Shown: positions 7,388 through 14,602 of the stretch, one piece after another
Layout: each line of letters starts with the position of its first letter
Numbering within the stretch: the first letter of the stretch is position 1
Origin: JBQTHD01 sp052390275
Lineage (GTDB): Bacteria; Actinomycetota; Acidimicrobiia; Acidimicrobiales; AC-14
DNA: 57,015 nt
Direction of reading: 5' to 3'
Assembly (NCBI GenBank): GCA_052390275.1
Contig: JBQTHD010000006.1
Span: 1 to 57,015 of the forward strand
Translations under genes and position numbers: made by a program
Notes under the pieces: generated by a model
The model's input: only the letters and a program-made list of their open reading frames with translations
The model's database searches: none
Told to the model about the DNA's origin: nothing

Positions 7388-7636
7388 ATGGCCCTCTGGT
7401 GGATCGGCAACATCGTTCTCATCGCCGTAGTCGCGCCAACCTGCCTGTTTTTCCTCAACCGGGTGTTGCGGCCGATCTATGAGATCAAGGCCTATGCCGA
7501 CGACATCCTCGATCACGGCGTCAAGCTCACCGGCACGCTCGACTCGGTGCCCAAGCTGTTCACCACCCGCGACCTCACCTCCACCGCTCGGGCCAACGCC
7601 ACCCGCTACGGCGCGGCGCTGGGCCGGATCCTCTAA
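7388..7636 (+). CDS. Small single-pass membrane protein
   Basis: 82 aa. ATG 7388 has GGAGG 7 nt upstream; an earlier in-frame ATG adds residues with no ribosome binding site. Residues 4-26 form one transmembrane helix (IGNIVLIAVVAPTCLFFLN). The rest, 'RVLRPIYEIKAYADDILDHGVKLTGTLDSVPKL', looks helical and amphipathic and should face the cytoplasm under the positive-inside rule. It is the first of five genes reading 7388-10192. A shorter block at 11483-12290 starts with a protein of the same design (helix, short linker, LD...P..., ...AALG). Function unknown. Confidence 0.75.
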   Translation: MALWWIGNIVLIAVVAPTCLFFLNRVLRPIYEIKAYADDILDHGVKLTGTLDSVPKLFTTRDLTSTARANATRYGAALGRIL

Positions 7637-7691
7637 CCCGACCCCCGGGGGCCGGACACCGGTCCTCTTAGTCTGTGAAGGGAGTTCCCCC

Positions 7692-8012
7692 ATGGGAATC
7701 AGTGCAGTGACCATCGTCACCTTGGTCGGGGTGGGCATCATCGTGGCCGCCCTGGCCTTCTACCTGATCGCCATCGCCTCCACGCTGACCAACGTGAGCT
7801 TCACGGTTGGAACCGTTCTGGTTGGTGTTCGTTCCATCGCCCAGGCGTGTGAGCCGTTGGCTCCGGCCGTGCGCGACATCGCCAGCAACGTGGGCGCCAT
7901 CGACGAGGGCTTCGAGGCTCTGGTCACCGGAGGTGAGCCCCGCTCCCGCAAGGTCGCCGGCGGCCTACCCCACGGCACGGCCGCCTACCGCCCCCGCATC
8001 TCGGGCTTCTAG
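7692..8012 (+). CDS. Small single-pass membrane protein, paralogue of the 12036 gene product
   Basis: 106 aa from ATG 7692 with GAAGGGAG upstream. One transmembrane helix at about residues 6-30 is followed by an amphipathic helix region and a basic tail (PRSRKVAGG...RPRISGF). The segment GVRSIAQACEPLAPAVRDI closely parallels GVRAVETQCAVIGPAVDRI of the protein at 12036-12290, giving the shared pattern GVRx5-6CxxxxPAVxxI, so the two are paralogues. A single conserved Cys sits in that motif. The gene lies 55 bp after the 7388 gene. No known domain recognised; probably part of one membrane assembly with its neighbours. Confidence 0.75.
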   Translation: MGISAVTIVTLVGVGIIVAALAFYLIAIASTLTNVSFTVGTVLVGVRSIAQACEPLAPAVRDIASNVGAIDEGFEALVTGGEPRSRKVAGGLPHGTAAYRPRISGF

Positions 8013-8137
8013 CCAGCCGCCGTACCCGGTCGCCACTGGCGACCGTCAGTTTCTGTTGACCAGGGCCTCTTCGGGGGCACTGGTCCGCGTTCGCGCCCTG
8101 GGTGGTCGAACAACCGTTGTTTGTGTGAGATCGGCGG

Positions 8138-8166
8138 TTGCGTCGCCAAGGGTCGTGCCGTAGAGT
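8138..8166 (+). promoter_or_regulatory. Candidate sigma70-type promoter
   Basis: TTGCGT (8138-8143), a 17-bp spacer and TAGAGT (8161-8166) lie in the 267-bp gap before the gene at 8280. Transcription would start about 105 bp upstream of that ATG. Match by eye only. Confidence 0.35.
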
Positions 8167-8279
8167 CCGCTCGTCCCACAGTCCGTGGGAAATCAGCGGG
8201 TAACCGAGCCGCAACCTCCACCTCTGCGTCGCAGCCCGTGAGCTCGCCAAGCCCGGCCAAACTATGCAGGGGGGAATGT

Positions 8280-8828
8280 ATGACGAAGCGGTGGAGATCA
8301 TCCGCCGATGAACGGGGCCAGGCCACGTTCTCGTTGATCCTCGTGCTCGTGGTGGTTGCCATCGCTGTCGTGCTGTTGCAGCGGACTGCGTGGACCGCCG
8401 AGAGCATCAATGACAAGGCCGGCAACATCGCCAAGACCGGTGGGGGCATCAACACCGCCACGGCGGCGGTGCTCAAGCTGGAGCGCACCAACGAGCTCGC
8501 CAGCTCCATTCTGGAGACGGCCAAGCCGCTGGAGGGCCAGCTGAACGAGGTCATCCGGCTCGCCGTCTCCATCGACGGCCTGGCCACTTCCATCAACGGC
8601 ACGGCCGGCGCCATCAACGGCACCGCCCGGGGCATCAACGGCACGGCGTCCACCATCTTGGGTACGGCCCGTCACATCAACGACGGCGTCGCCCAGATCA
8701 ACACCAACCTGGACACCACGCTGGCCCTGGCTGCCGAGATCAAGAACGACACCGGCGGCATCCTGGGACAGGCGGGCCGCATCAACCGCCTGGCCGACGC
8801 CATCAACTCCGGCCTGCTGGACGGCTGA
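8280..8828 (+). CDS. Membrane-anchored coiled-coil protein with heptad repeats
   Basis: 182 aa, ATG 8280 behind a G-rich ribosome binding site. A short basic cytoplasmic start (MTKRWRSSADERGQ) precedes one transmembrane helix (about 15-33), leaving the remainder outside the cell. Residues about 95-135 are strict seven-residue repeats, INGTAGA / INGTARG / INGTAST / ILGTARH / INDGVAQ / INTNLDT, with Ile at the first position and small residues at the fourth. This is a pattern expected for a long parallel coiled coil or a methyl-accepting-protein-like helical rod. The whole exported part lacks Cys. It belongs with the next two genes, which share this architecture. Function unknown. Confidence 0.8.
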   Translation: MTKRWRSSADERGQATFSLILVLVVVAIAVVLLQRTAWTAESINDKAGNIAKTGGGINTATAAVLKLERTNELASSILETAKPLEGQLNEVIRLAVSIDGLATSINGTAGAINGTARGINGTASTILGTARHINDGVAQINTNLDTTLALAAEIKNDTGGILGQAGRINRLADAINSGLLDG

Positions 8829-8847
8829 GGGAAAGGGAGAAGACACA

Positions 8848-9558
8848 ATGGTCCAAACCATGTCCTCAGCAGCTGATTTCCGCTCCACCTCGCGTCAGCG
8901 CGGTGTGGACGATCAGTCCCAGTTCCTCAGCCGCTGGCTGAAGGTCTGGGTGATCCTGCTCACGGTGGTCACCCTCGTGGTGGTCGCCTACCTGATCATC
9001 ATCACCAACTCACTGGCCAGCATCAACGGCAACCTGGTCACCGCCGACCAGGCGGTTACCGGAGCCGGTGGCAACGTCACCACCCTGCCCAACCAGGTCG
9101 ACCGGATCAACGCGGCCCTTTCGGGCATCGACCCGGCCCTCAAGCCGATCCCCGGCCAGGCCAACGAGATCATCGCCAACCTGACCTCCATCAACGACAA
9201 GCTGACCACCACCGATGCGTCCCTCAAGGACACCTCGGCCATCCTGGTCAACGTCCTCGGCACGGTCAACAACGTGAGCGGCCTGCTCATCGATGCTGAC
9301 GAGCCGGGCGACGACCTGGGCGTCCAGGACATCCACCAGCGGGTGGCCAAGATCAACGGCCGCACCTCGCCCCGCCAGGGATCGGCCAGCGCCGGTGGAA
9401 CCACTGGTCCGTTCGGGGGCACTGTCGGCAGCCTGAACAACGCCGAGGTGGACGCGGCCAACATCCTGGCCGGTCTGACCTCCATCAGTGGTCACCTGAC
9501 CAGCGTCTGCCAGTCGCCGGTGGCCGGTGTTGCTGCCACGGGCGGTAGCTGTGGGTAG
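8848..9558 (+). CDS. Membrane-anchored coiled-coil protein
   Basis: 236 aa, ATG 8848 after GGGAAAGGGAG. A 32-residue hydrophilic cytoplasmic segment is followed by a transmembrane helix (about 33-53) and an extracytoplasmic helical region with Ile/Leu every seven residues (SINGNLVTADQA, RINAALSGIDPAL, EIIANLTSINDKL). A segment 'LGVQDIHQRVAKING' recurs as 'GGVEDINRRADLA' in the next protein. The C-terminal 70 residues are Gly/Ser/Thr-rich with two Cys near the end (VCQSPVAGV...GGSCG) that could form a disulfide. It lies 19 bp after the previous gene and overlaps the next by 8 bp, so the three are an operon. Confidence 0.8.
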   Translation: MVQTMSSAADFRSTSRQRGVDDQSQFLSRWLKVWVILLTVVTLVVVAYLIIITNSLASINGNLVTADQAVTGAGGNVTTLPNQVDRINAALSGIDPALKPIPGQANEIIANLTSINDKLTTTDASLKDTSAILVNVLGTVNNVSGLLIDADEPGDDLGVQDIHQRVAKINGRTSPRQGSASAGGTTGPFGGTVGSLNNAEVDAANILAGLTSISGHLTSVCQSPVAGVAATGGSCG

Positions 9559-10192
9559 CCGTGGGCGACTCCGCCTCGCCGGCGAGAAGGGGATCGTCGG
9601 GTTCAACCTGGCGCTCACCATTGCCTTCGCTCTGTTTGCGGTCATCGAGCTAAGCCGGGTCACTCTGGCGGCGAAGCAGATCGACGACCGGGTGAAGGTG
9701 ATCACCAATGAGGTCGGTCCCGGTTCGAACGTGAGCCGGCTGGACGAGACCAAGATCCTCGACACCGTCGGCCAGACGGCAGAGGACATCTTGGCTGCGG
9801 CTGCGCCTCTCACCGGGCAGGCTCAGCAGATCCTTGACGCCACCGAGAGCATCGACTCGACGGTTTCGGACATCCGGCGCAACGCCAGCGAGATCAACGG
9901 CACCGTCCGCTCCATCGACGCCACGGCCACCGCCCTTCAGCCGGTGGTGGTCTCCATCAACGGCAACTCGGCCGGGGTAACCGTGGCCGGTGGTGGTGTC
10001 GAGGACATCAACCGCCGGGCCGATCTGGCCATGCCTCCGGTGGCCGGGATCCGGGACGACCTCAACCGGGTATCCGGTCTGGTCGGCCTGGGTGGAACGG
10101 CTGGACACACACCCGGAACGATCCACGAGCACGTCAACTCCATCAACTGCGCTCCGATCCTGCTTGCCCCCGGTGGGTGCAACCAGTTCTGA
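9551..10192 (+). CDS. Membrane-anchored coiled-coil protein, last of the block
   Basis: 213 aa from GTG 9551, which overlaps the preceding stop by 8 bp; an upstream in-frame start would overlap further without a ribosome binding site. A basic N-terminus (VGSRGRLRLAGEKG) is followed by one transmembrane helix (about 15-32). The extracytoplasmic part is helical with heptad-like Ile/Leu spacing (ILDATESIDSTVSDI, ASEINGTVRSIDATA). The end has two Cys (NSINCAPILLAPGGCNQF), like the previous protein. A strong terminator follows 36 bp downstream, closing the transcription unit. No known family; structural or scaffold role in the envelope is plausible (inference). Confidence 0.8.
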   Translation: MGSRGRLRLAGEKGIVGFNLALTIAFALFAVIELSRVTLAAKQIDDRVKVITNEVGPGSNVSRLDETKILDTVGQTAEDILAAAAPLTGQAQQILDATESIDSTVSDIRRNASEINGTVRSIDATATALQPVVVSINGNSAGVTVAGGGVEDINRRADLAMPPVAGIRDDLNRVSGLVGLGGTAGHTPGTIHEHVNSINCAPILLAPGGCNQF

Positions 10193-10227
10193 GCCACCCG
10201 GCCGGGCAACCCGGCCAGCGATAAGAG

Positions 10228-10262
10228 AAGAACCCGGCCTTTTAGGGCCGGGTTCTTCTTTG
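10228..10262 (+). terminator. Rho-independent terminator
   Basis: Arms AAGAACCCGGCC (10228-10239) and its perfect complement (10246-10257) around a short loop, followed by CTTTGT. The T-rich loop and A-rich flank also allow it to work for the convergent gene ending at 10331. Confidence 0.88.
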
Positions 10263-10330
10263 TCCCGGCGCCGGTGGCCGGGCCGAGATCATGGGCGACG
10301 TTGCCTGTTCGGCGAGGGGTGTATTCCCGG

Positions 10331-11296
10331 TCAGATGTCCGGGTCGCTGCGGAAGCTGGAGACGATCTGTTCGAAGATGGGCTGTAGGCGGTCGGCATCG
10401 GCCTCGCTGGACTGAAAGACGATCTGGTTGGCCTTGCGGCCCCGGAACAGGAAGTAATGGAAGTGCACCCCCCGCTCCCCGCTGCCCTCGTCGACGTAGG
10501 TGTAGAAGTAGAAGTAACCCGGCATCCCGTCGATGGTCACTTCCTTCTGGTCGAGCACCTGAGCGGTGTCGTTACTGCCAACCACCCCGTCGGTCACCGC
10601 CTTGATATTCACCAGGTTCTCGGCCGTGGTCGCCTGTTCGAAGCGCTGGACCCGGACGGTGAACCCGTTGATACCGCTCTCCCTGGCCGCCAGGCGCACG
10701 CTCTGGTCGTCGGAGGCCAACTGCTCCCAGGCCCGGGGGTAGCTGATGACGAAGCCGGTGGCCGGGTCCCGGTCGGCGAAGGTTGTCAGGGCGTCGGCGG
10801 CAAGGGTGGAGGGCGGGGTGGGCGCGGCGGTGGTGGGGGTCACGCCGGCGGTCGTGCTGGTGGCCGCCGGGTCAGCGGCGGGAGGCCCGGAGGTGAGCAT
10901 CACCGCGCCCACCACGGCCGCCGCCGCGGCCACTAGGCTGACCGCCACGACCGGAGTCCTGCTCCTGCTGGCCGAGGAGCCGCCCGCCGCCGGGACCGGC
11001 TGTGGGCTGGGCTGATCGTCTGGGAGTCTTGAGGACTGGCCGACCGGGCGATTGGAGACGGGGCGCGCCCGGGCCGACCCTGGCCGAGCTCGGGCCGGCG
11101 CAGTGTCGGCGGCCGGCGCCGTGTCGGGTGGCGCCGTGTCGGGTGGCGCAGGCTCGGCGGCCGGCGCAGTCTCGGGTGGCGCAGTCTCGGCCGGCGCAGT
11201 CTCGGCGGCCGGCGCAGTGTCAGCCGGTGGCGAAGTGCCGGCCGGCTCCGGCGACGACGAGGGGTCGGGGACAGACGGCGAATCAGTAGGCGTCAC
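10331..11296 (-). CDS. Membrane-anchored protein with Pro/Ala/Thr repeats and LpqN/PsbP-like outer domain
   Basis: 321 aa from GTG (11296-11294), chosen because GGAGGAG lies 9 nt upstream; the frame stays open 56 codons further but without a comparable site. Residues about 10-80 are imperfect repeats of TAPAAE/TAPPET/TAPPDT type, then a transmembrane helix (about 118-138, VVAVSLVAAAAAVVGAVML) and a Thr/Pro linker. The last 150 residues (FVISYPRAWEQL...GYFYFYTYVDEG...IFEQIVSSFRSDPD) resemble the PsbP/LpqN sandwich seen in mycobacterial surface proteins. The repeats face the cytoplasm and the domain the outside. It separates the two membrane-protein blocks and is transcribed away from the second one. 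Function unknown. Confidence 0.75.
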   Translation of the reverse strand: MTPTDSPSVPDPSSSPEPAGTSPPADTAPAAETAPAETAPPETAPAAEPAPPDTAPPDTAPAADTAPARARPGSARARPVSNRPVGQSSRLPDDQPSPQPVPAAGGSSASRSRTPVVAVSLVAAAAAVVGAVMLTSGPPAADPAATSTTAGVTPTTAAPTPPSTLAADALTTFADRDPATGFVISYPRAWEQLASDDQSVRLAARESGINGFTVRVQRFEQATTAENLVNIKAVTDGVVGSNDTAQVLDQKEVTIDGMPGYFYFYTYVDEGSGERGVHFHYFLFRGRKANQIVFQSSEADADRLQPIFEQIVSSFRSDPDI

Positions 11297-11425
11297 CAGG
11301 GGTTTCTCCTCCGTGCGGGCGGCCGGGGTCCGGGCGGAAGCGTCCGGGGAGGCGGGTGAGCCCCCGCCGGGGCGCTGCCAGGTGTCGGCGGGCAGGTGGG
11401 CGGATGACCAGGTTAGAACCGGCCG

Positions 11426-11454
11426 TTGACCGCTACGTGCCAGGAGTCTATTGT
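11426..11454 (+). promoter_or_regulatory. Promoter of the second small membrane-protein block
   Basis: TTGACC (11426-11431), a 17-bp spacer and TATTGT (11449-11454), close to the sigma70 consensus. Transcription would begin near 11461, about 22 bp before the ATG at 11483, leaving just enough room for the GGAAGGGG ribosome binding site. Confidence 0.65.
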
Positions 11455-11482
11455 GACCGGGCATTCAACGGAAGGGGTGTGC

Positions 11483-11746
11483 ATGTTCGGTGCGGTTGTC
11501 CTAACCGGTTGGTACGTTGGTTACGCCATCGCCGCGGTGGTGATCACCATCGTCGTGGTTCTGGTGGCCATAATCCTGTCGCTTGCCCGTCGAATCGGCG
11601 TTCAAGCTGCGGGCATTACGGCAGCCCTCGACCAAGCTCGTATAAACACCTTGCCCTTGTGGGATGTTGACAAGGTCAACGGGGGGGTCCGTTCGATTAT
11701 CCGCAGTGCCCAAGAGGCACGCGCCGCGCTCGGAGGTGGCCAGTAG
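11483..11746 (+). CDS. Small single-pass membrane protein
   Basis: 87 aa from ATG 11483 with GGAAGGGG 5 nt upstream. A long hydrophobic segment (residues about 4-30, VVLTGWYVGYAIAAVVITIVV and beyond) is followed by a short helical tail 'AAGITAALDQARINTLPLWDVDKVNGGVRSI' ending in ARAALGGG. Its design and the LD...P...AALG pattern parallel the 82-aa protein at 7388, suggesting it opens a second copy of the same gene set. The stop TAG overlaps the next GTG by one base. No known domain recognised. Confidence 0.75.
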   Translation: MFGAVVLTGWYVGYAIAAVVITIVVVLVAIILSLARRIGVQAAGITAALDQARINTLPLWDVDKVNGGVRSIIRSAQEARAALGGGQ

Positions 11747-12039
11747 TGATCCTTGCTGATGTGGCAAGTGAGCATGTGACTTTTTGGTGGGTGACACTCG
11801 GCCTTGGTGCCGTGGTTATCTCCGCAGTCATCTTGCTCCTGTCGCTCCTAGTGACGTTCGTCGATGACATCGACAAGAACGTTCGGGAGGTGTGGGACGT
11901 GGCTACCCGGGTAGCCCAGAACACGGCGACCACCTGGATGCTCAACCAGACCGGCGCCCTCACCTCGGAGCTTCGCTCAGAGGTCAGGGAGCACGCTGCT
12001 CTGTTCCAGGCGGCGGCCGCAGCGGAGCGTGGCCGATGA
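11746..12039 (+). CDS. Small single-pass membrane protein
   Basis: 97 aa from GTG 11746, which shares its G with the preceding TAG. One transmembrane helix at about residues 12-37 (WWVTLGLGAVVISAVILLL) is followed by an acidic amphipathic helix 'VDDIDKNVREVWDVATRVAQNTAT' and an Ala-rich helical tail. No Cys, no known domain. It has no obvious partner in the first block, so the blocks are related but not identical. It ends in an ATGA overlap with the next gene, so all three are translationally coupled. Confidence 0.75.
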   Translation: MILADVASEHVTFWWVTLGLGAVVISAVILLLSLLVTFVDDIDKNVREVWDVATRVAQNTATTWMLNQTGALTSELRSEVREHAALFQAAAAAERGR

Positions 12040-12290
12040 CTCTTCGGGTCTTTCTCACTGTGGCTGAGATCGGCGTGCTGGTGGGGGTGCTGGCCTACTT
12101 CCTCAACGTGGTGGCTCGGCAACTCAACCGGATCTGCGCCAGTCTGGCCAAGATCACCTTCGGTGTCCGCGCCGTGGAAACCCAGTGTGCGGTTATCGGT
12201 CCCGCCGTGGACCGCATCAACGGCAACCTGGCCGACACTGCATCGGGCCTCAACGACGCCGCATCCCTGGCCGAGCGCCTAGCTCGCTAA
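12036..12290 (+). CDS. Small single-pass membrane protein, paralogue of the 7692 gene product
   Basis: 84 aa from ATG 12036 (ATGA overlap). Residues about 4-26 are a transmembrane helix; then comes 'CASLAKITFGVRAVETQCAV' and 'GPAVDRINGNLADTASGLNDAA'. The pattern GVRx6CxxxxPAVxxI is shared with the 106-aa protein at 7692-8012, and the 'INGNLADTASGLNDA' tail recalls the heptad repeats of the longer block-1 proteins. This links the two blocks as products of one ancestral set. A long GC-rich hairpin follows 24 bp after the stop. Confidence 0.75.
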   Translation: MTLRVFLTVAEIGVLVGVLAYFLNVVARQLNRICASLAKITFGVRAVETQCAVIGPAVDRINGNLADTASGLNDAASLAERLAR

Positions 12291-12314
12291 GGATCTGGTT
12301 TCACCTGTAGTTCC

Positions 12315-12346
12315 CTGAGGGGGGCGGGTCTTCCCGCCCCCCTCAG
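12315..12346 (+). terminator. GC-rich hairpin, terminator-like without U-tract
   Basis: A perfect 14-bp stem (12315-12328 with 12333-12346) around TCTT. No T-run follows on either strand, so it may act as an intrinsic terminator of the U-less type seen in GC-rich actinobacteria, or as an mRNA-stabilising end. Confidence 0.6.
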
Positions 12347-12400
12347 CGCGTCCGGCTTGGTTCTCACGGGAGGCATGAACTCAATGAGCGACTGGCGCAG

Positions 12401-12856
12401 ATGACCGACTGGCCCCTGCCGCCGTTCTTCGACCCGCACGGCCCCGAGGGCGACGACGCGTCCGTGGTGGAGGCCTGGCTGAGCGGGGTTCGGGCGCCCC
12501 ACTCGGCCCGGCTGCACGTCGAGGGCCGGGTACTGCGGGTCGAGCGGGACCTTCCCGCGGCCCTCAACCTGGGCGAAGCCACCGTTTTGGTCCGTACCAA
12601 CCTGCCCGAGCCCGAAGCCGACGTAGGCCCGGTGATCACCGAGGTACTGATTCGCCGGGGGCTCAGGCTGTTGGAGCCCGAGAGCCAGTTGGCCCTGGCC
12701 GTCGGCATCCAGATGGTGAGTGCCTGGGCCTCCACCTGGGACCTCTGGGGGACCGATAGCGACCAGGCCACCGCCGCCCTGCACCAGGCGGTGATGGGCG
12801 GCGCCAATGATGTCCTGGTCTCCGGGTCACCGGTCTTCGGCGCCGAACCCGAGTAG
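12401..12856 (+). CDS. Hypothetical protein
   Basis: 151 aa from ATG 12401; the upstream region has no clear ribosome binding site. I do not recognise the family. The sequence suggests an alpha/beta domain: 'ARLHVEGRVLRVERDLP' as strands, 'EATVLVRTNLP' as strand, then helices 'EVLIRRGLRLLEPESQLALAVGIQMVSAWAS'. No signal peptide, membrane helix or Cys. It is followed 9 bp later by the HAD phosphatase, with which it may be co-transcribed. Codon use matches the neighbours. Confidence 0.65.
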   Translation: MTDWPLPPFFDPHGPEGDDASVVEAWLSGVRAPHSARLHVEGRVLRVERDLPAALNLGEATVLVRTNLPEPEADVGPVITEVLIRRGLRLLEPESQLALAVGIQMVSAWASTWDLWGTDSDQATAALHQAVMGGANDVLVSGSPVFGAEPE

Positions 12857-12865
12857 TGCTAACAG

Positions 12866-13690
12866 GTGGGCCGGTGGCCACCGCCTTCCTTGCTTGATAC
12901 GCGGCCCGGCGGAGCGACACCGCCGGAGGCGGCCGGCGGCTGCCTACGGGCGGTGATCTTCGACGTGGACGGAACCCTGGTGGATTCTGAACGCCACGGC
13001 CACCGGGTGGCCTTCAACGCCGCCTTCGATGCATTCGGGCTGGGCTACCGATGGGACGAAGACGTCTACGGGTCGCTGCTTCGGGTGACGGGGGGGCAAC
13101 GCAGGATCGCCGGCTATCTGGCCGCCCAGGGCGTTCCCGAATCAGAACGGACTCCGCTGGCGGCGGAACTCCACGGGCTCAAGACCCGGTTGCTGGTCGA
13201 GATGATCGAGGCGGGCCGGCTTGCGCCCCGCCCCGGGGTCAGGCCACTGCTGGAGGAACTGCTCGGGGTGGGCGTGCGGTTGGCGGTGGCCACCACCGGG
13301 AGCCGTCCGTGGGTGGAGAGTCTTTTGAACAACCTGTTGGCCGGGATCGAGTTCGAGGCCGTGGTCACAGGCGACGAGGTGGCTACCCGCAAGCCCGACC
13401 CCGAGGCCTTCCACGTGGCCCTGAACCGTCTGGGCCTGGGACCCGATGCTGTGGTGGCGGTGGAGGACTCCCATGAGGGTCTGCTCTCGGCCGTGGGCGC
13501 GGGCCTGGCCACCGTCGTTGTGACCAACGGCTATACCGCAGAGCACGATCTGGCCGGCGCCGCCCTGGTGGTGGACAGCTTCGACCCGGAACTCGTCAAC
13601 CTGGGCACCCTGGCTGACCTACTGGAACAAAACTCCCCCGGCGGCAGCAATCGCCGGCCAGGGGAGTTGTTTCGGCGGGTTATGAGCTGA
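12866..13690 (+). CDS. HAD-superfamily phosphatase (CbbY/Gph-like)
   Basis: 274 aa, starting at GTG 12866 (start uncertain, first 25 residues variable). HAD motif I is DVDGTLVDS with nucleophile Asp and acid/base Asp, a cap helical region follows (about residues 45-115), motif II is the Thr of VATTGS, motif III the Lys of RKPDPEAF, and motif IV EDSHEGLLSAVGAG. This layout is that of the CbbY/beta-phosphoglucomutase/phosphoglycolate phosphatase subfamily with a helical cap. The substrate cannot be read from sequence; with pentose-phosphate genes elsewhere in the window, a sugar phosphate or phosphoglycolate is possible. The last codons lie inside a hairpin that also terminates the convergent gene. 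Confidence 0.88.
   Translation: MGRWPPPSLLDTRPGGATPPEAAGGCLRAVIFDVDGTLVDSERHGHRVAFNAAFDAFGLGYRWDEDVYGSLLRVTGGQRRIAGYLAAQGVPESERTPLAAELHGLKTRLLVEMIEAGRLAPRPGVRPLLEELLGVGVRLAVATTGSRPWVESLLNNLLAGIEFEAVVTGDEVATRKPDPEAFHVALNRLGLGPDAVVAVEDSHEGLLSAVGAGLATVVVTNGYTAEHDLAGAALVVDSFDPELVNLGTLADLLEQNSPGGSNRRPGELFRRVMS
13624..13668 (-). terminator. Terminator for the convergent minus-strand gene
   Basis: Arms 13631-13638 and 13661-13668 (AACTCCCC/GGGGAGTT) plus an inner GGC-rich stem form a hairpin inside the 3' end of the HAD gene. On the minus strand it is followed by TTTTGTT (13630-13624). It lies about 26 bp beyond the minus-strand stop at 13694. Confidence 0.7.
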
Positions 13691-13693
13691 GTT

Positions 13694-14358
13694 CTACTTC
13701 TTGGCCTTCTTGGTGGTGATGCTCAGGCTCCATCCGCCGGCGATCTCACCCAGATCAAGGCCGGCATCGTCGACCACAAACAGCCGCCAGGTCCCGTTGG
13801 CCACCTGGTTGTCGAAAGGGGAAAGAGTCGTCGTATAGGGACCCGTGGGGGCGGGGGCGGGGAACCGGTCGTCGAACGTGGCGTTGCTCGGGCGGTAGGT
13901 ACCGCTAACCGGGGCTTCGTTGTTGGGCGACAGCGGGCCTCGGGCTTCGTCATCGAAGCGGAGGGTGAGGTTCTGTGCCACTTGGTTGTTGGCGACGTCG
14001 GACATGACAGTCACGCTGGCCGGCCGGTCGACGTTGGGTCCGACCAGCAGGATGTCTACGTCGCCGACGTAGCTGTGACTGAAGCCGGGGTGACGTCGAC
14101 GTCGGTGATGGTCCCTTTGACCCCGGACACGGAGATGGGGCTGGGGTAAGGCGTGGCCGTGTGTGGAGCCTCGCCGGGCTCGGTGATGGCTATACGGGCG
14201 GCGTTGGCAAAGGTCTTGGTCTTGGTTTTGGGCGCCTTGTTAGCGGCGGCGGCTGGTGTGGCAGTGCTGGCTGGTTCGGCGGTGGCCGGCAGGGCCATCA
14301 GAACGGTCAGGCTGGCCAGGGAGCCAAGCGCCAGGCGGCAGGAGGTGGTGATTCTCAC
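13694..14358 (-). pseudogene. Secreted P-domain (proprotein convertase-like) protein, frameshifted
   Basis: Two overlapping frames together make one protein of about 220 aa. The first starts at GTG (14358-14356) behind GGGAGG (8 nt) with a signal peptide 'LALGSLASLTVLMALPATAEPA', and runs to about GTITDVDVTP. The second continues GFSHSYVGDVDILLVGPN...TVMSDVANN...LTLRFDDEA and ends GTWRLFVVDDAGLDLGEIAGGWSLSI, a textbook P-domain/galactose-binding-like sandwich. The join is at a CCCC run near 14082-14093: one extra C would restore a single frame. Either the gene is broken or the base call is wrong; the intact coding on both sides favours a recent or artificial event. Role: probably a secreted adhesion or binding module. 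Confidence 0.8.
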
Positions 14359-14602
14359 GGCAAAGACCTCCCGGGGTATGGCCAGCGCCTCCGAGGGCTG
14401 GCCGGTCAAGCGGGCGATCCGCTCAGGGGAGTACTCAAGTCCCCAACGCCGGGGCACAGAAGGGGGAGGGCTTCCCCCATCTCCTCCTGCGGTTCCCAGC
14501 CTCGATCGCTAGCCTCCTCGGCGTGCGTGCGGTGGCGGTTGGTTCATTCGGGCCAAGGCCAACCCGGGGTCTCGGCCAGAGCGAAAATCGGAGGCTGAGG
14601 AC

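Noticed and set aside
14457..14490. G/C-rich inverted repeat as a terminator
   Set aside because: It lies between divergent gene starts with no transcript end expected and no T-run.
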